Source: a virus. From it: 28,518 bases of DNA. Position numbers and translations under genes: made by a program. Positions 1-6,762 of the stretch are shown here, in pieces. The DNA lies in IMG/VR virus record IMGVR_UViG_3300044993_000760, positions 1 to 28,518 of that record; one strand, written 5' to 3'. The notes beneath the pieces were generated by a model. The model worked only from the letters and a program-made list of their open reading frames with translations, did not search any database and was not told where the DNA came from. The first letter of the stretch is position 1. Each line of letters begins with the position of its first letter.

Positions 1-651
1 CAGAACATGCGCAACAAGCACGCGATCACGCTCGAGCACCTGCGCATGGGCGCGCTCAAGGGCGTGATCCTCGACGCCGACGGCTCGGTGCTCTACAACC
101 TTTACACCGAGTTCGACATCACGCCCAAGACCGTGAACTTCGCCCTCGGCACCGCTTCGACCGAGGTGCTGTTGAAGGTCCTCGAGGTGAAGCGCCACAT
201 CGAGGACAACCTCAAGGGCGAGTTCATGACGGGCATCCTGTGCCTGTGCTCGCAGGGCTTCTACGACGCCTTCACCACGCATGCGAAGGTGAAAGAGGCC
301 TTCCAGTACTACCAGCGCAACCAGCAGCTCGGCAACGACTACCGCATGGGGTTCACCTTCGGCGGCGTGACGTTTGAGGAGTACCGAGGCCAGGCGACCG
401 ACGCCTCGGGAGCCGTGCGGAAGTTCATCGCCGATGACGAGGCGCACTTCTTCCCGCTCGGCACCGCCAACACCTTCCGGACGTTCTTCGCGCCGGCCGA
501 TTTCAACGAGACGGCGAACACCCTCGGCCTGCCGCTCTACGCCAAGCAGGAACCGCGGAAGTTTGGGCGCGGGACCGACCTGCACACCCAGCAGAATCCG
601 CTGCCCATCTGCCTGCGGCCCGAGGTGCTGGTCAAGGGGACGAAGGCCTGA
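1..651 (+). CDS. Major capsid protein, lambda gpE family (5' end cut by window)
   Basis: Forms the icosahedral shell of the phage head. The reading frame is open from base 1, so the N-terminal part lies outside the window; about 216 residues are present, against roughly 340 for complete members of the gpE family. Recognition rests on the overall pattern of the C-terminal half: the start with ITLEHLRMGALKGVILDADG, the central LCLCSQGFYDAFTTH segment, the FGGVTFEEYRG strand, and the ending with FPLGTANTFRTFFAPADF and QNPLPICLRPEVLVK, which are typical of this family. The ATG at 7 is an internal methionine, not the true start. The gene is followed 2 bases later by a gpFII-like gene, the lambda-like head order. 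The family call is from recognised sequence pattern and context, without a search. Confidence 0.9.
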   Translation, partial: QNMRNKHAITLEHLRMGALKGVILDADGSVLYNLYTEFDITPKTVNFALGTASTEVLLKVLEVKRHIEDNLKGEFMTGILCLCSQGFYDAFTTHAKVKEAFQYYQRNQQLGNDYRMGFTFGGVTFEEYRGQATDASGAVRKFIADDEAHFFPLGTANTFRTFFAPADFNETANTLGLPLYAKQEPRKFGRGTDLHTQQNPLPICLRPEVLVKGTKA

Positions 652-653
652 CG

Positions 654-959
654 ATGAGCAGTTGGAAAGCGGCGGTGATCGGTCTGAACGTGGCCGTCGT
701 CGACATTTTCGGCCGCGAGGTCGTGTACTTGCCGGAGGCGGGCGGCGCGACGACGGTCCGTGCGGTGTTTCAGGCGGTCCGGGAACCCGAAGATTCCTCG
801 CCGGGCGTCTATGCGGTGCTGTTCGTGCGGATGGCGGAGCTGCCCGCGGCGCCCGTGCGCGGGGACGAGGTGGAGATCGAAGGCGTCCGCTACAAGGTCT
901 TCGATATCGAAGCCGACGCCGAGGGCGCCGCCGTGCTCCGGCTGCGTAAGGCCGGCTGA
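654..959 (+). CDS. Head-tail joining protein, gpFII-like
   Basis: A 101-residue protein that probably sits at the head-tail interface and completes the head before tail attachment. It starts 2 bases after the capsid stop codon. The size and the predicted small beta-rich fold (PVRGDEVEIEGVRYKVFDIEADAEG, read in pieces) match gpFII-like joining proteins, in which a short 'GD.V...G..Y.V' strand pair is common. Its position directly after a gpE-type capsid gene and before a tail completion gene is the same as in lambda. The stop codon lies within the first stem of a hairpin cluster. The family assignment leans heavily on gene order; the protein itself carries no catalytic motif. Confidence 0.65.
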   Translation: MSSWKAAVIGLNVAVVDIFGREVVYLPEAGGATTVRAVFQAVREPEDSSPGVYAVLFVRMAELPAAPVRGDEVEIEGVRYKVFDIEADAEGAAVLRLRKAG

Positions 960-1038
960 CTTCCGGAAAATCTTCCGGAAGTCGGACTTCCGCCACATCT
1001 GGCGGAGGTTTGCGACTTGTGCGCAATTGCGCACAAGT
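958..1038 (+). repeat. Three consecutive hairpins (palindrome cluster) between head and tail genes
   Basis: Three stem-loops follow each other within 81 bases. Stem 1 is a perfect 11-bp inverted repeat, 958-968 with 973-983, around the loop AATC; its arms contain TTCCGGAA, itself a palindrome. Stem 2 pairs 986-995 with 1000-1009 (10 bp, one G-T pair) around CATC. Stem 3, 1015-1038, is a perfect 24-bp palindrome with no loop, centred between 1026 and 1027 (AATT). No T-tract follows any stem, so these are not typical intrinsic terminators. The cluster begins in the stop codon of the gpFII-like gene and ends before the ribosome binding site of the next gene. It resembles a small interspersed palindromic element or an mRNA-processing region; which of these is unknown. 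Confidence 0.8.
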
Positions 1039-1053
1039 TCCTTGAGGTGATCG

Positions 1054-1509
1054 ATGCCCAGCGTCCGTGTCTACCAGAAGAAGCAACTGCGGCTCGATCT
1101 GCTCAACTTCCGCCAGCGGCAGATGTATGAGCTGGGCGCGGCGGGCGTAGTGGCAGTGAAGGCGCGGCTTGCCGCGGCGCAGAGCCCGGAGGATTCCGCC
1201 GCCAAGCCGCTCACCAAGCGCTACGCGATCTGGAAGACGCGGAAAGGCAAGGGCAACCGCCGCAACCTGACCTTCTCGGGCGACCTGCTGCGCAACTTCC
1301 AGGTCCGCACGGTGAGCGAGAACCGCGCCAAGGCCAACGTCTCGACCCGAAAGGACCGGATCAAGGCCTGGGCCAACCAGAAGCGCGAAGCCTGGATGGT
1401 GTTTTCGCCGAAGAACAGGGCGGCCGTGCTCGAGGCTGCCCGGAAGATGCTCGACGCAATGAAGCCACGCCTACTTGTGGAACGCGCCCTGGGAGGAAAA
1501 CAGCGATGA
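1054..1509 (+). CDS. Tail completion protein, gpZ/HK97-gp10-like
   Basis: A 151-residue basic protein expected to act at the upper end of the tail when it joins the head. The N-terminal half is helical and rich in Arg, Lys and Ala; the centre holds RNLTFSGDLLRNFQV, like the 'L..tG.L...i.v' region common in virion morphogenesis/tail completion proteins, and the C-terminal half has a second helix that includes RAAVLEAARKMLDAMKP. A GAGGTG ribosome binding site lies just upstream of the ATG. Its stop overlaps the next start (ATGA). Position between gpFII-like and terminator-like genes matches lambda Z. The function is inferred from size, order and general pattern. Confidence 0.55.
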   Translation: MPSVRVYQKKQLRLDLLNFRQRQMYELGAAGVVAVKARLAAAQSPEDSAAKPLTKRYAIWKTRKGKGNRRNLTFSGDLLRNFQVRTVSENRAKANVSTRKDRIKAWANQKREAWMVFSPKNRAAVLEAARKMLDAMKPRLLVERALGGKQR

Positions 1510-1979
1510 TCAATCCGGCGGAACTGGTCGACAACCTGGTCGCCCTGCTGCGCGACATCCCGGAACTGGTCGCGGAGATGGAGGGCGACGCCGAGCGGAT
1601 CTACGCCTACCACGATCAGTATCCGAAGCGCGCGAGTCTTGCGGCAGCAATCCACGACATGCCCGCTCCTGGGATTATGGCCGCCTGGCAGGGGACGCAG
1701 CCCTCGAGCTTCGGCGGCGTCGACGTCTGGCGGCACCAGGTCACGCTTTACGTGCGGGCGCGCGAGACCTTCGACGGCGACCAGCCCACAGCCTACTACC
1801 GGCTGTTCCGGCTGATCACCAAGGGAGTGCCGTCGGCGGCGGGTGTGCCGATGCTCAATGCTACGGTCCATCCGTCGTGCCACCCGATGGACCTGCCGCT
1901 CATCCAGCGGCAGACCGACGCCGAGGGGCTCGACTACTTCGAGGTGCCCCTCAGCTTCATGGAGATGGGAGATGACTGA
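1506..1979 (+). CDS. Tail terminator-like protein (gpU position)
   Basis: A 157-residue protein that probably caps the growing tail tube and fixes its length. It begins with a helix (MINPAELVDNLVALLRDIPEL) and continues as an alpha/beta domain in which WRHQVTLYVRARE and YYRLFRLITKG are the clearest segments; this layout, with an N-terminal helix and a strand describing a measured value, is usual in tail terminator and minor tail proteins. It overlaps the preceding stop by four bases (ATGA) and its own stop lies inside the next small gene, so the three are translationally coupled. Assignment is by location in the lambda-like order and general layout, not by a diagnostic motif. Confidence 0.5.
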   Translation: MINPAELVDNLVALLRDIPELVAEMEGDAERIYAYHDQYPKRASLAAAIHDMPAPGIMAAWQGTQPSSFGGVDVWRHQVTLYVRARETFDGDQPTAYYRLFRLITKGVPSAAGVPMLNATVHPSCHPMDLPLIQRQTDAEGLDYFEVPLSFMEMGDD

Positions 1980-2151
1980 GCAAGTGGTTCTGATCTCGCC
2001 TGACGGTGAGGTGCGGCACGTCGAGGCGCGGCCGGAGATTTTGGTCCCCTTGATGGTCCGTGGCTACCGGCAACTGACCGAACACGAAGATGAGGAGGTA
2101 ACGCCTGATGTCCGTCGCGCGGATGCAGGAAATCCAGATCTGCTTCGGTAA
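1972..2151 (+). CDS. Small hypothetical protein in tail operon
   Basis: A 59-residue frame whose ATG overlaps the end of the terminator-like gene by 8 bases and whose 3' end overlaps the tail tube start by 44 bases. The protein starts with MTEQVVLISPDGEVRHVEAR, a plausible short beta hairpin, followed by an acidic stretch (TEHEDEE). The last dozen residues run over the ribosome binding site and start of the tail tube gene. I do not recognise it. Similar short cistrons often precede tail tube genes in siphophages. The close coupling supports translation, but the frame is short enough that it might be fortuitous. Confidence 0.45.
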   Translation: MTEQVVLISPDGEVRHVEARPEILVPLMVRGYRQLTEHEDEEVTPDVRRADAGNPDLLR

Positions 2152-3148
2152 GCAGAAGCAGGCTGACATCTCTACGCCCAACACCGGCGTGCAGATGTGG
2201 CAGTTGCGGAAGCTCAATGCCGCGCTCGCCAATCCGAAACTGAACACCGAAAACGACGCCGAGGAGTTCGGCAAGGGCCATGAGTTTCCGACGCAGTCGT
2301 TCCAGACCTCCTGGGACGTGAACGGCACGCTCGAGAAATATCTCGGCGCGGAGATTGGCGCGTGGGCAATGGCGTTCGGCCTTGGCAAGGTCGTGAAGTC
2401 GGGCACGACGCCGAACTTCACCTACACCTGCACGCCGCTGTTCCCGGCCTCGGGCGATGCTGCTGAGTTACCCTACTTCTCTTTCGTCGAGCAGATCCGC
2501 CCGGGCGCGGGCGTCGTGGTGGACCGGATGGCGGTGGGATGTGTGGTCGAAGGCTGGACCATCTCGATCGGCTCGGGGCCCGGCCGCGCCAACTCGAAGA
2601 TCACGGTCGAGTTCGTGGGCTCGGGCAAGACCACGGAACCTTCGGGCATCACCATGCCTGTGGCGACTGTCGAGAAGCTCCTGCCGTCGGCTTCGCTCGC
2701 GCTCTCGATTAACGGCGTCAACTACGTCTCGAACAAGAACATCGTTTCGCTTGAAACGTCCTGGAAGAACAACGTCCGCCTGGACGGCGGCTTCTATCCA
2801 GGTTCGGGCTTCCAGACGCCGGGCGATGGCGCAAGCGGGGCGATCCGCGGCCGCCTCGAATTCGGAAACCGCCAGGGCGCGCTGCGCTTCGTAGCCCGCT
2901 TCGAGAATGGCTCGACCGAGTTAACCAAGCTCAAGAGCCAGACCACAGGAACGGCGGTCCTGGCGCTCACCTACGACGCGAACAACTCGCTCGAAATCAC
3001 CTGGCACAAGGTCTCCTTCGCCTCGGCCGAGGTCGGTGAGACGGACGGCATCGTCACCGTGTCGGTCGAATGCCTGCCGATGTGGGACGAAACCAACGGG
3101 ATCGTCTCGGCGGTGGCCAGATGCAACGTGGACGGGATCTGTCAGTAG
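2108..3148 (+). CDS. Major tail tube protein
   Basis: A 346-residue protein expected to polymerise into the inner tube of a long non-contractile tail. The sequence is beta-rich with many Gly, Ser and Thr residues and few Cys. Characteristic segments are the N-terminal 'tP.....mw.lrkLNA', FPTQSFQTSWDVNGTLEKYL, VVDRMAVGCVVEGWTISIG, and the tandem 'SLSxNG..Y.S..NIVSLETSW' beta strands, which resemble tail tube proteins that recur in siphoviruses. A strong ribosome binding site (GAGGAGGT, 2092-2099) stands 8 bases upstream of the ATG, as expected for an abundant virion protein. It precedes the chaperone gene, the invariant order in long-tailed phages. It lacks the C-terminal Ig-like decoration of some homologues as far as I can see. 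Confidence 0.7.
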   Translation: MSVARMQEIQICFGKQKQADISTPNTGVQMWQLRKLNAALANPKLNTENDAEEFGKGHEFPTQSFQTSWDVNGTLEKYLGAEIGAWAMAFGLGKVVKSGTTPNFTYTCTPLFPASGDAAELPYFSFVEQIRPGAGVVVDRMAVGCVVEGWTISIGSGPGRANSKITVEFVGSGKTTEPSGITMPVATVEKLLPSASLALSINGVNYVSNKNIVSLETSWKNNVRLDGGFYPGSGFQTPGDGASGAIRGRLEFGNRQGALRFVARFENGSTELTKLKSQTTGTAVLALTYDANNSLEITWHKVSFASAEVGETDGIVTVSVECLPMWDETNGIVSAVARCNVDGICQ

Positions 3149-3159
3149 GGAGGACTATC

Positions 3160-3762
3160 ATGTTTGACGCAAAGCACCTTATCACCATCCACCTGCGCAC
3201 GCCCGATGGCGTGAAGCAGGTCCGCGTGCGCTTCCCGACTGATGAGGAATGGATCGACCGCCAGAAGAAGCGCAAGGTCATCGTCAAGCAACTGGGGCGC
3301 GGGGTGTCCGAAACGACGATTCCCGACTCGGCGGAGGCCGATGCCGCGCTGCTTGCCAAGATCCGTGTGCCGGAGGAGAACGCTCCCGATGTGGATGCCT
3401 TTGAAGCCAGTCGCATCATCGAGCAGTTGAACCAGGCAGACGTCGACGACGTTGTCCAGGAGGGTGACGCCTTCCGAGTGACGCTGCGCGTCCTGGGCGG
3501 CACGGTGGCGCACATCCTGAAGATGCCCTCTGCCAAAGACGTCTTCGAATACCGCCGTGGCTTCGCGCGGGTGCTCGATCTGCCCTACAACCGCCAGGAA
3601 CTGATTATCAACCTCGCCCCGGCGGGTGCGCTCTTCAAGAAGCTGCTCGAAACCTCCGAGGGCTACGCGGGGGATGTGCCGGTCATCCACCAGGCCGTCG
3701 CAGTGAAAGCCGCGATCGACGCGCTCGACGGTATGTTCCAAGAGTCCGGCGACCCAAACTGA
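3160..3762 (+). CDS. Tail assembly chaperone, upstream (G-type) product
   Basis: A 200-residue protein, translated as such or extended by a -1 frameshift at its very end. G-type chaperones bind the tape measure protein and recruit tail tube subunits during tail assembly. The start is ATG 3160, preceded by GGGAGGA; an open frame upstream to 3070 overlaps the tail tube gene and has no such signal. The sequence is acidic and helical, beginning with HLITIHLRTPDGVKQVRVRFP and including the segment DAFRVTLRVLGGTVAHILKMP. The role is assigned by position between tail tube and tape measure and by the slippery site at the stop codon. The tape measure gene is now 2.9 kb away because of minus-strand insertions. 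Confidence 0.75.
   Translation: MFDAKHLITIHLRTPDGVKQVRVRFPTDEEWIDRQKKRKVIVKQLGRGVSETTIPDSAEADAALLAKIRVPEENAPDVDAFEASRIIEQLNQADVDDVVQEGDAFRVTLRVLGGTVAHILKMPSAKDVFEYRRGFARVLDLPYNRQELIINLAPAGALFKKLLETSEGYAGDVPVIHQAVAVKAAIDALDGMFQESGDPN
3753..3759 (+). promoter_or_regulatory. Programmed -1 ribosomal frameshift site CCCAAAC
   Basis: The heptamer is phased as C CCA AAC, exactly the X XXY YYZ arrangement of a -1 slippery sequence. The next codon is TGA (3760-3762). Slipping back by one base moves the tRNAs from CCA AAC onto CCC AAA and opens a frame of 110 sense codons that ends at 4089-4091. Tail assembly chaperones of long-tailed phages are known for this mechanism; lambda uses GGGAAAG. I did not establish a stimulatory stem-loop downstream. 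Confidence 0.85.
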
Positions 3763-4091
3763 CGCCTGGGGAGTGGCCCGACAAGCCCTCCCTGCGCTTC
3801 CTCATTTACTGGGCGCTCCGCCGCGAAGAACTCTGCGATCCCGGTCTCTGCCCTGACGCTCCCGACGATGGCGGCCGCTGCGACCACTGCCCTCTCGACA
3901 GACTGGATGCCGCGCAATCTTCCGAGGCAGGTCTATTGCTGCGGCGCGCGCTCGACCTCCGGTCGGCGCTAAAGATGGGCGTACGGATCTCGCTTGACGA
4001 GATCCGGGCCGACGAGTTCGCCGCAATCCTTGCACTGGAAGCAGAGCAAACGAGGTACGAGCAGGAGAAACAGGCTGCGCCACCGGCTTGA
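3759..4091 (+). CDS. Tail assembly chaperone, frameshift (T-type) extension
   Basis: This frame is the C-terminal part of a fused G-T product of about 310 residues. It has no early start codon (the first in-frame ATG is at 3975), so it is readable mainly through the -1 shift at 3753-3759. The start reads LTPGEWPDKPSLRFLIYWAL. In fusion numbering, Cys226, Cys231, Cys241 and Cys244 form a C-x4-C-x9-C-x2-C cluster that may bind zinc; the rest is a helical domain ending in a Glu/Gln-rich tail. T-type domains contact the tape measure protein. The stop lies 9 bases before the 3' end of the minus-strand antitoxin remnant. The chance of 110 open codons right at the canonical slip point being accidental is small. 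Confidence 0.75.
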   Translation: MTPGEWPDKPSLRFLIYWALRREELCDPGLCPDAPDDGGRCDHCPLDRLDAAQSSEAGLLLRRALDLRSALKMGVRISLDEIRADEFAAILALEAEQTRYEQEKQAAPPA

Positions 4092-4100
4092 CGTCGGCTT

Positions 4101-4186
4101 TTACGCAGACCGCCGGACCGGGACGAAACGAATCTCGACCCGTTTGTCCAAGGCGGCCGCAATCCGGCGCAGTATCGCGAGCGAGT
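4101..4186 (-). pseudogene. XRE antitoxin-like gene, 3' fragment (split by the IS)
   Basis: This is the C-terminal end of a gene whose 5' part lies at 6077-6299. On the minus strand it reads ILRRIAAALDKRVEIRFVP and ends at TAA 4101-4103. That segment is typical of the end of HigA-like XRE antitoxins (an 'l.riA.AL.krveI.fvp' strand). Removing the insertion sequence and one copy of the 9-bp duplication joins both parts in frame to a gene of exactly 100 codons including the stop. As it stands this fragment has no start codon or promoter of its own. It lies tail-to-tail with the chaperone gene. Confidence 0.85.
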
Positions 4187-4205
4187 CAGCCGTTTCTGAA
4201 GTTTT
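4178..4205. repeat. Left target duplication and left inverted repeat of the IS
   Basis: CGAGCGAGT (4178-4186) is the target duplication, followed by the left terminal repeat CAGCCGTTTCTGAAGTTTT (4187-4205). The repeat differs from the right end by one base (T for G at its 11th position). Confidence 0.9.
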
Positions 4206-4304
4206 GAAGCCGCGATGAGGTGAGGGCCGCACGGGGCGGGCACTCGGACGCAGTTTGCGCCCTTTGCGCCGGGCGCGTCTATTTTCGCATTCACGACATT
4301 TGTC

Positions 4305-4332
4305 TTGATTTCTGTTCTATATGTGGTATACT
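4305..4332 (+). promoter_or_regulatory. Probable promoter of the IS genes
   Basis: TTGATT at 4305-4310 and TATACT at 4327-4332 are separated by 16 bases, and the -10 box is preceded by TGG, giving an extended -10. Transcription would begin near 4339, which would exclude the ATG at 4321 as the start of the first IS gene and favour ATG 4342. The surrounding 4270-4335 stretch is clearly less GC-rich than its neighbours. Confidence 0.5.
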
Positions 4333-4341
4333 TACCATGAG

Positions 4342-4710
4342 ATGTACGGCCCCTATGCTCAGCCCCGCGGGCCTCTCGCCGCCCGCCTCCGTCAACGCAA
4401 AGCCCAACTGCTCGCCCGCTTTCCCATCCCCGGCGATCTGTTGCCCGGTTCGCTGTCGGTCAGCAATCCCCGCTGCGGCAAACCGGGCTGCCATTGCGCC
4501 AAGCCCAACGATCCGGGCCACCCCACCTGGACCCTGACCTACATGGTCGAAGGCAAAAAACGCACCATGCACGTCGCCAAGGACTGGGTCGACGATGTTG
4601 AAGCCCGCGTCAAGGCGGGCCGCGAGTTCCTCGACGCCGTCCGCGAGATCCTGGCCGCCAACGCCCAGTTGCTGGATCTCGCGCGAAAACAGCGGCTGCT
4701 CAAGCCGTGA
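4342..4710 (+). CDS. IS-associated accessory protein, DUF6788-like
   Basis: A small basic protein of 122 residues (129 if the in-frame ATG at 4321 is used; the promoter at 4305-4332 argues against that). The core is GSLSVSNPRCGKPGCHCAKP, a short Cys-rich motif (C-x4-C-x-C) that could bind a metal, followed by HPTWTLTYMVEGKKRTMHV and a C-terminal helical part. Proteins of this type are regularly found directly upstream of DDE transposases in the same element. Its function is unknown; a DNA-binding or transposition helper role is a guess. Its stop overlaps the GTG start of the transposase (GTGA), so the two are translationally coupled. Confidence 0.75.
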   Translation: MYGPYAQPRGPLAARLRQRKAQLLARFPIPGDLLPGSLSVSNPRCGKPGCHCAKPNDPGHPTWTLTYMVEGKKRTMHVAKDWVDDVEARVKAGREFLDAVREILAANAQLLDLARKQRLLKP

Positions 4711-5900
4711 GTGCGGCGAGCCCTCGCAAGCTCTGGAAGTACGCCGCCGAGCGGTTGCGCCTGAAAGACCATTTGCTCGCGCCAGGCGACGGCCGCCCGC
4801 AGGGCGGCATCGCCGCGCGAGACCTGTACTGGTCGATGCTCGTCGGCCAGATCCTGCGCGTGGAGAGCTATCACGGAGTCGAGCACCTGGTGGCGGCAAG
4901 CCCGCATGGCGCGCTGCATGTCGGGGCCAGATTCAGCGACGATTCGCTGGCCTACTTCACCGAACGGCTCGATGCCAGCTGCACGCGCCTGGCCGCCGTG
5001 GAAGCCATCCGGCGCACCAAACGCAACAAGGCCTTCGACGGGACGGCGCACATCGGCTTGGCCATCGACGGCACCACGGGCGGACGCTGCCAGGCCGAGG
5101 GCTGCCCGTTGTGCCGGCCCTATCGCAATCAAGACAAAGAGATCGTCGGCTACCGCCATCATTGGGCGATGATCAGCGTCGTCGGCTGCGGCTTGTCGTT
5201 GCCCTTTGATGTCGAGCCCTACGGGCCGGGCGACAGCGAGTACGCCGCCGGCCAGCGCTTGCTCAAGCGCGCCGTCGCCAACCTCGGTCCACGTTTTGCC
5301 GACTATGTGGTCGTCGACGGCGGATTTGCCACCGCCCCGTTTCTGAATACCGCCACCCAAGCCGGCCTCAAGGTGGTCGCCCGGCTGAAGGGCAATCTCC
5401 CCGAACTGTTCGCCGCAGCCCAGAAACGCTTCCGCTCCCAGCCGCCCCACCACCGCTTCCGCGACGGCAAGGACCGCATCGAGATCTGGGACGCCGAAGA
5501 CTTCGACCCTTGGGAGAGCCTGACGTGGGAGACGGTCCGCGTCATCCGCTATCGCCAGATCAAACCCGACGGCGAGACCGTCGAAGCCTACTGGCTCACC
5601 AACTTCAGCCGCCGCCGCGTCTCCAGCAAGAGCCTCTACTTCATGGCCAAAAGCCGTTGGGAAGTTGAGAATCAGGGCTTCAACGACGCCAAGAACCGCC
5701 ACGGCATGGAGCATATCTGTCATCACCACGCCAACAGCCTGCTGCTGCAATGGCTCATCACCGCGTTGGCGCTCACCATCGAGCGCCTCTATCGGCTCCG
5801 CTATCTTCATCGCGGCAATCACCCGCCGCTTACCTCAATCCAATTCGCCCGCCTGCTGTGGATCAGCCTCGGCAAAGCGTGGCGGTCCGACACAAGCTGA
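4707..5900 (+). CDS. DDE transposase of the insertion sequence
   Basis: A 397-residue enzyme that excises and inserts the element using an RNase H-like DDE catalytic domain. Candidate acidic residues are the Asp in GLAIDGTTGG (about residue 120), the Asp in YVVVDGGFAT (about 205) and the Glu in SRWEVENQGFND (about 320); the last motif, with R-W-x-x-E and a following Asn/Asp-rich turn, is characteristic of IS4-like transposases. A Cys-rich insert (GRCQAEGCPLCRP) follows the first Asp. The start is GTG 4707, overlapping the upstream stop. The frame is complete. A 427-codon open frame antisense to it is a shadow caused by GC-rich codon use. Confidence 0.88.
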   Translation: MSAASPRKLWKYAAERLRLKDHLLAPGDGRPQGGIAARDLYWSMLVGQILRVESYHGVEHLVAASPHGALHVGARFSDDSLAYFTERLDASCTRLAAVEAIRRTKRNKAFDGTAHIGLAIDGTTGGRCQAEGCPLCRPYRNQDKEIVGYRHHWAMISVVGCGLSLPFDVEPYGPGDSEYAAGQRLLKRAVANLGPRFADYVVVDGGFATAPFLNTATQAGLKVVARLKGNLPELFAAAQKRFRSQPPHHRFRDGKDRIEIWDAEDFDPWESLTWETVRVIRYRQIKPDGETVEAYWLTNFSRRRVSSKSLYFMAKSRWEVENQGFNDAKNRHGMEHICHHHANSLLLQWLITALALTIERLYRLRYLHRGNHPPLTSIQFARLLWISLGKAWRSDTS

Positions 5901-6057
5901 GCCTCAGCCACGTCTACACCGCGCTCTTTCTCAACCCGCTTTCCACCGCCTGCCGATCAACAGGAAATCCAGTCCCTGAATATAGCTTCTTCCGTCAACA
6001 CTCTCCCTGCCCCTCTCCGCTTCCCGTCAAATCGGGGCTTCGTCCGCCGCGGAAGGT

Positions 6058-6085
6058 AAAACTTCCGAAACGGCTGCGAGCGAGT
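6058..6085. repeat. Right inverted repeat and right target duplication of the IS
   Basis: The right terminal repeat occupies 6058-6076 (its complement starts CAGCCGTTTCGGAAG) and is followed by the second copy of CGAGCGAGT at 6077-6085. Confidence 0.9.
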
Positions 6086-6299
6086 GACCTTCATAGTCGG
6101 CGTCTTCGAGGCGTGATATCACCGATGCGGTGGTGCCGATCATCTTCGCCAATTGGGCTTGCGTCAGACCGGCCTTCTTCCGCAATTCGAAGATCATGCG
6201 GGCGACCGCGTCGTCGGCCCGGGCCTCTTCCAACACCTTGAGGCGCTCTGGCTGGCCCTTGAAGAACCGCCAGCGGAGGATCTCCACCGCGTCCGTCAT
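6077..6299 (-). pseudogene. XRE-family antitoxin-like regulator, 5' fragment (split by the IS)
   Basis: The gene starts at ATG 6299, preceded on the minus strand by AAGGAA. It encodes an N-terminal segment (MTDAVEILRWRFFKGQPERL) and then a helix-turn-helix: AGLTQAQLAKMIGTTASVISRLEDADYE. The IS at 6076 interrupts it after codon 74, within GHSLA. Joining the part at 4101-4177 restores a 99-residue protein with the C-terminal strand typical of HigA-type antitoxins. As it stands the frame runs 50 bases into the IS and stops at 6027, giving a 90-residue product with an intact helix-turn-helix but a foreign tail; it might still bind DNA. No partner toxin next to it is apparent: the gene upstream on this strand is hicB, 85 bases away. 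Confidence 0.88.
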
Positions 6300-6384
6300 G
6301 GACCTATTCCTTGGGGCCCTCGCCCTTGACGCCTTCTCAATCCTACTCGCCGCCATGTTTGTCGAGCTCGAAGCGAAACCAGCC

Positions 6385-6762
6385 TCACCGATGACGGCGA
6401 GAGGCTTCCTTTCTTCCGAGTCCTTCTGCAATCAAAGTGTTGACGAGCGTGTTGAGGCTCACGCCCTCCTGCTGCGCACGCGACACCAGGCGGGCATGCA
6501 GGGATCGGGGGACGCGTTGCCGCCACTGCCCGCTGGCCGAAGTGCCCTGGCTTGGCTTGGGAATCGGGTCGCCGAACTCCTGCATCGTCATCAGTGCGGC
6601 CGCGAGCGCATCCTGACCGTTGCGGATCGCTTCTTCCGGAGTCTCGCCATCGGAGATGACGCCAGGAAAGTCCGGGAACTCGACCAAATATCCGCCTCCC
6701 TCTTCCTTGGAAAGCGGGCGCACGAGAAACGGATACCGATCCAGAGGGAGTTTCTTCTTCAT
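6385..6762 (-). CDS. hicB: HicB-family antitoxin
   Basis: A 125-residue antitoxin expected to neutralise the HicA-like toxin encoded just upstream and to repress the operon. The N-terminal half has the partial RNase H-like fold of HicB: YPFLVRPLSKEEGGGYLVEFPDF, then GVISDGETPEEAIRNGQDAL. The C-terminal part (QWRQRVPRSLHARLVSRAQQ followed by EGVSLNTLVNTLIAEGL) reads as a ribbon-helix-helix DNA-binding domain. The start overlaps the toxin's stop (ATGA, 6759-6762), the usual coupling in hicAB operons. The frame is complete. Confidence 0.9.
   Translation of the reverse strand: MKKKLPLDRYPFLVRPLSKEEGGGYLVEFPDFPGVISDGETPEEAIRNGQDALAAALMTMQEFGDPIPKPSQGTSASGQWRQRVPRSLHARLVSRAQQEGVSLNTLVNTLIAEGLGRKEASRRHR

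Larger units (their letters stand above)
4187..6076 (+). mobile_element. Insertion sequence, 1890 bp, two ORFs, 9-bp target duplication
   Basis: The element is bounded by terminal inverted repeats starting CAGCCGTTTC: left 4187-4205, right 6058-6076, matching at 18 of 19 positions. Both sides are flanked by the 9-bp direct repeat CGAGCGAGT (4178-4186 and 6077-6085), the target duplication. It carries a promoter, a 120- to 130-residue DUF6788-like protein, and a DDE transposase overlapping it by four bases. The target was an XRE antitoxin-like gene on the opposite strand, which is interrupted after codon 74-75. Perfect flanking duplication, near-identical ends and intact genes suggest a recent, possibly still active insertion. 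The IS family is not certain; the duplication length and transposase look would fit an IS4-like group. Confidence 0.92.

Noticed and set aside
537-1034. 165-codon minus-strand frame crossing the hairpin cluster
   Set aside because: It is antisense to the capsid and gpFII-like genes; its ordered-looking start (MRNCAQVANL) comes from the palindromes.
958-1038. Intrinsic terminator between head and tail genes
   Set aside because: Stems are strong, but none is followed by a run of T, and the operon continues with coupled genes.
4539-5822. 427-codon open frame antisense to the transposase
   Set aside because: It lies fully opposite a recognised DDE transposase, has a low-complexity Ala/Gly/Val/Asp composition typical of GC-rich antisense frames, and no family features.
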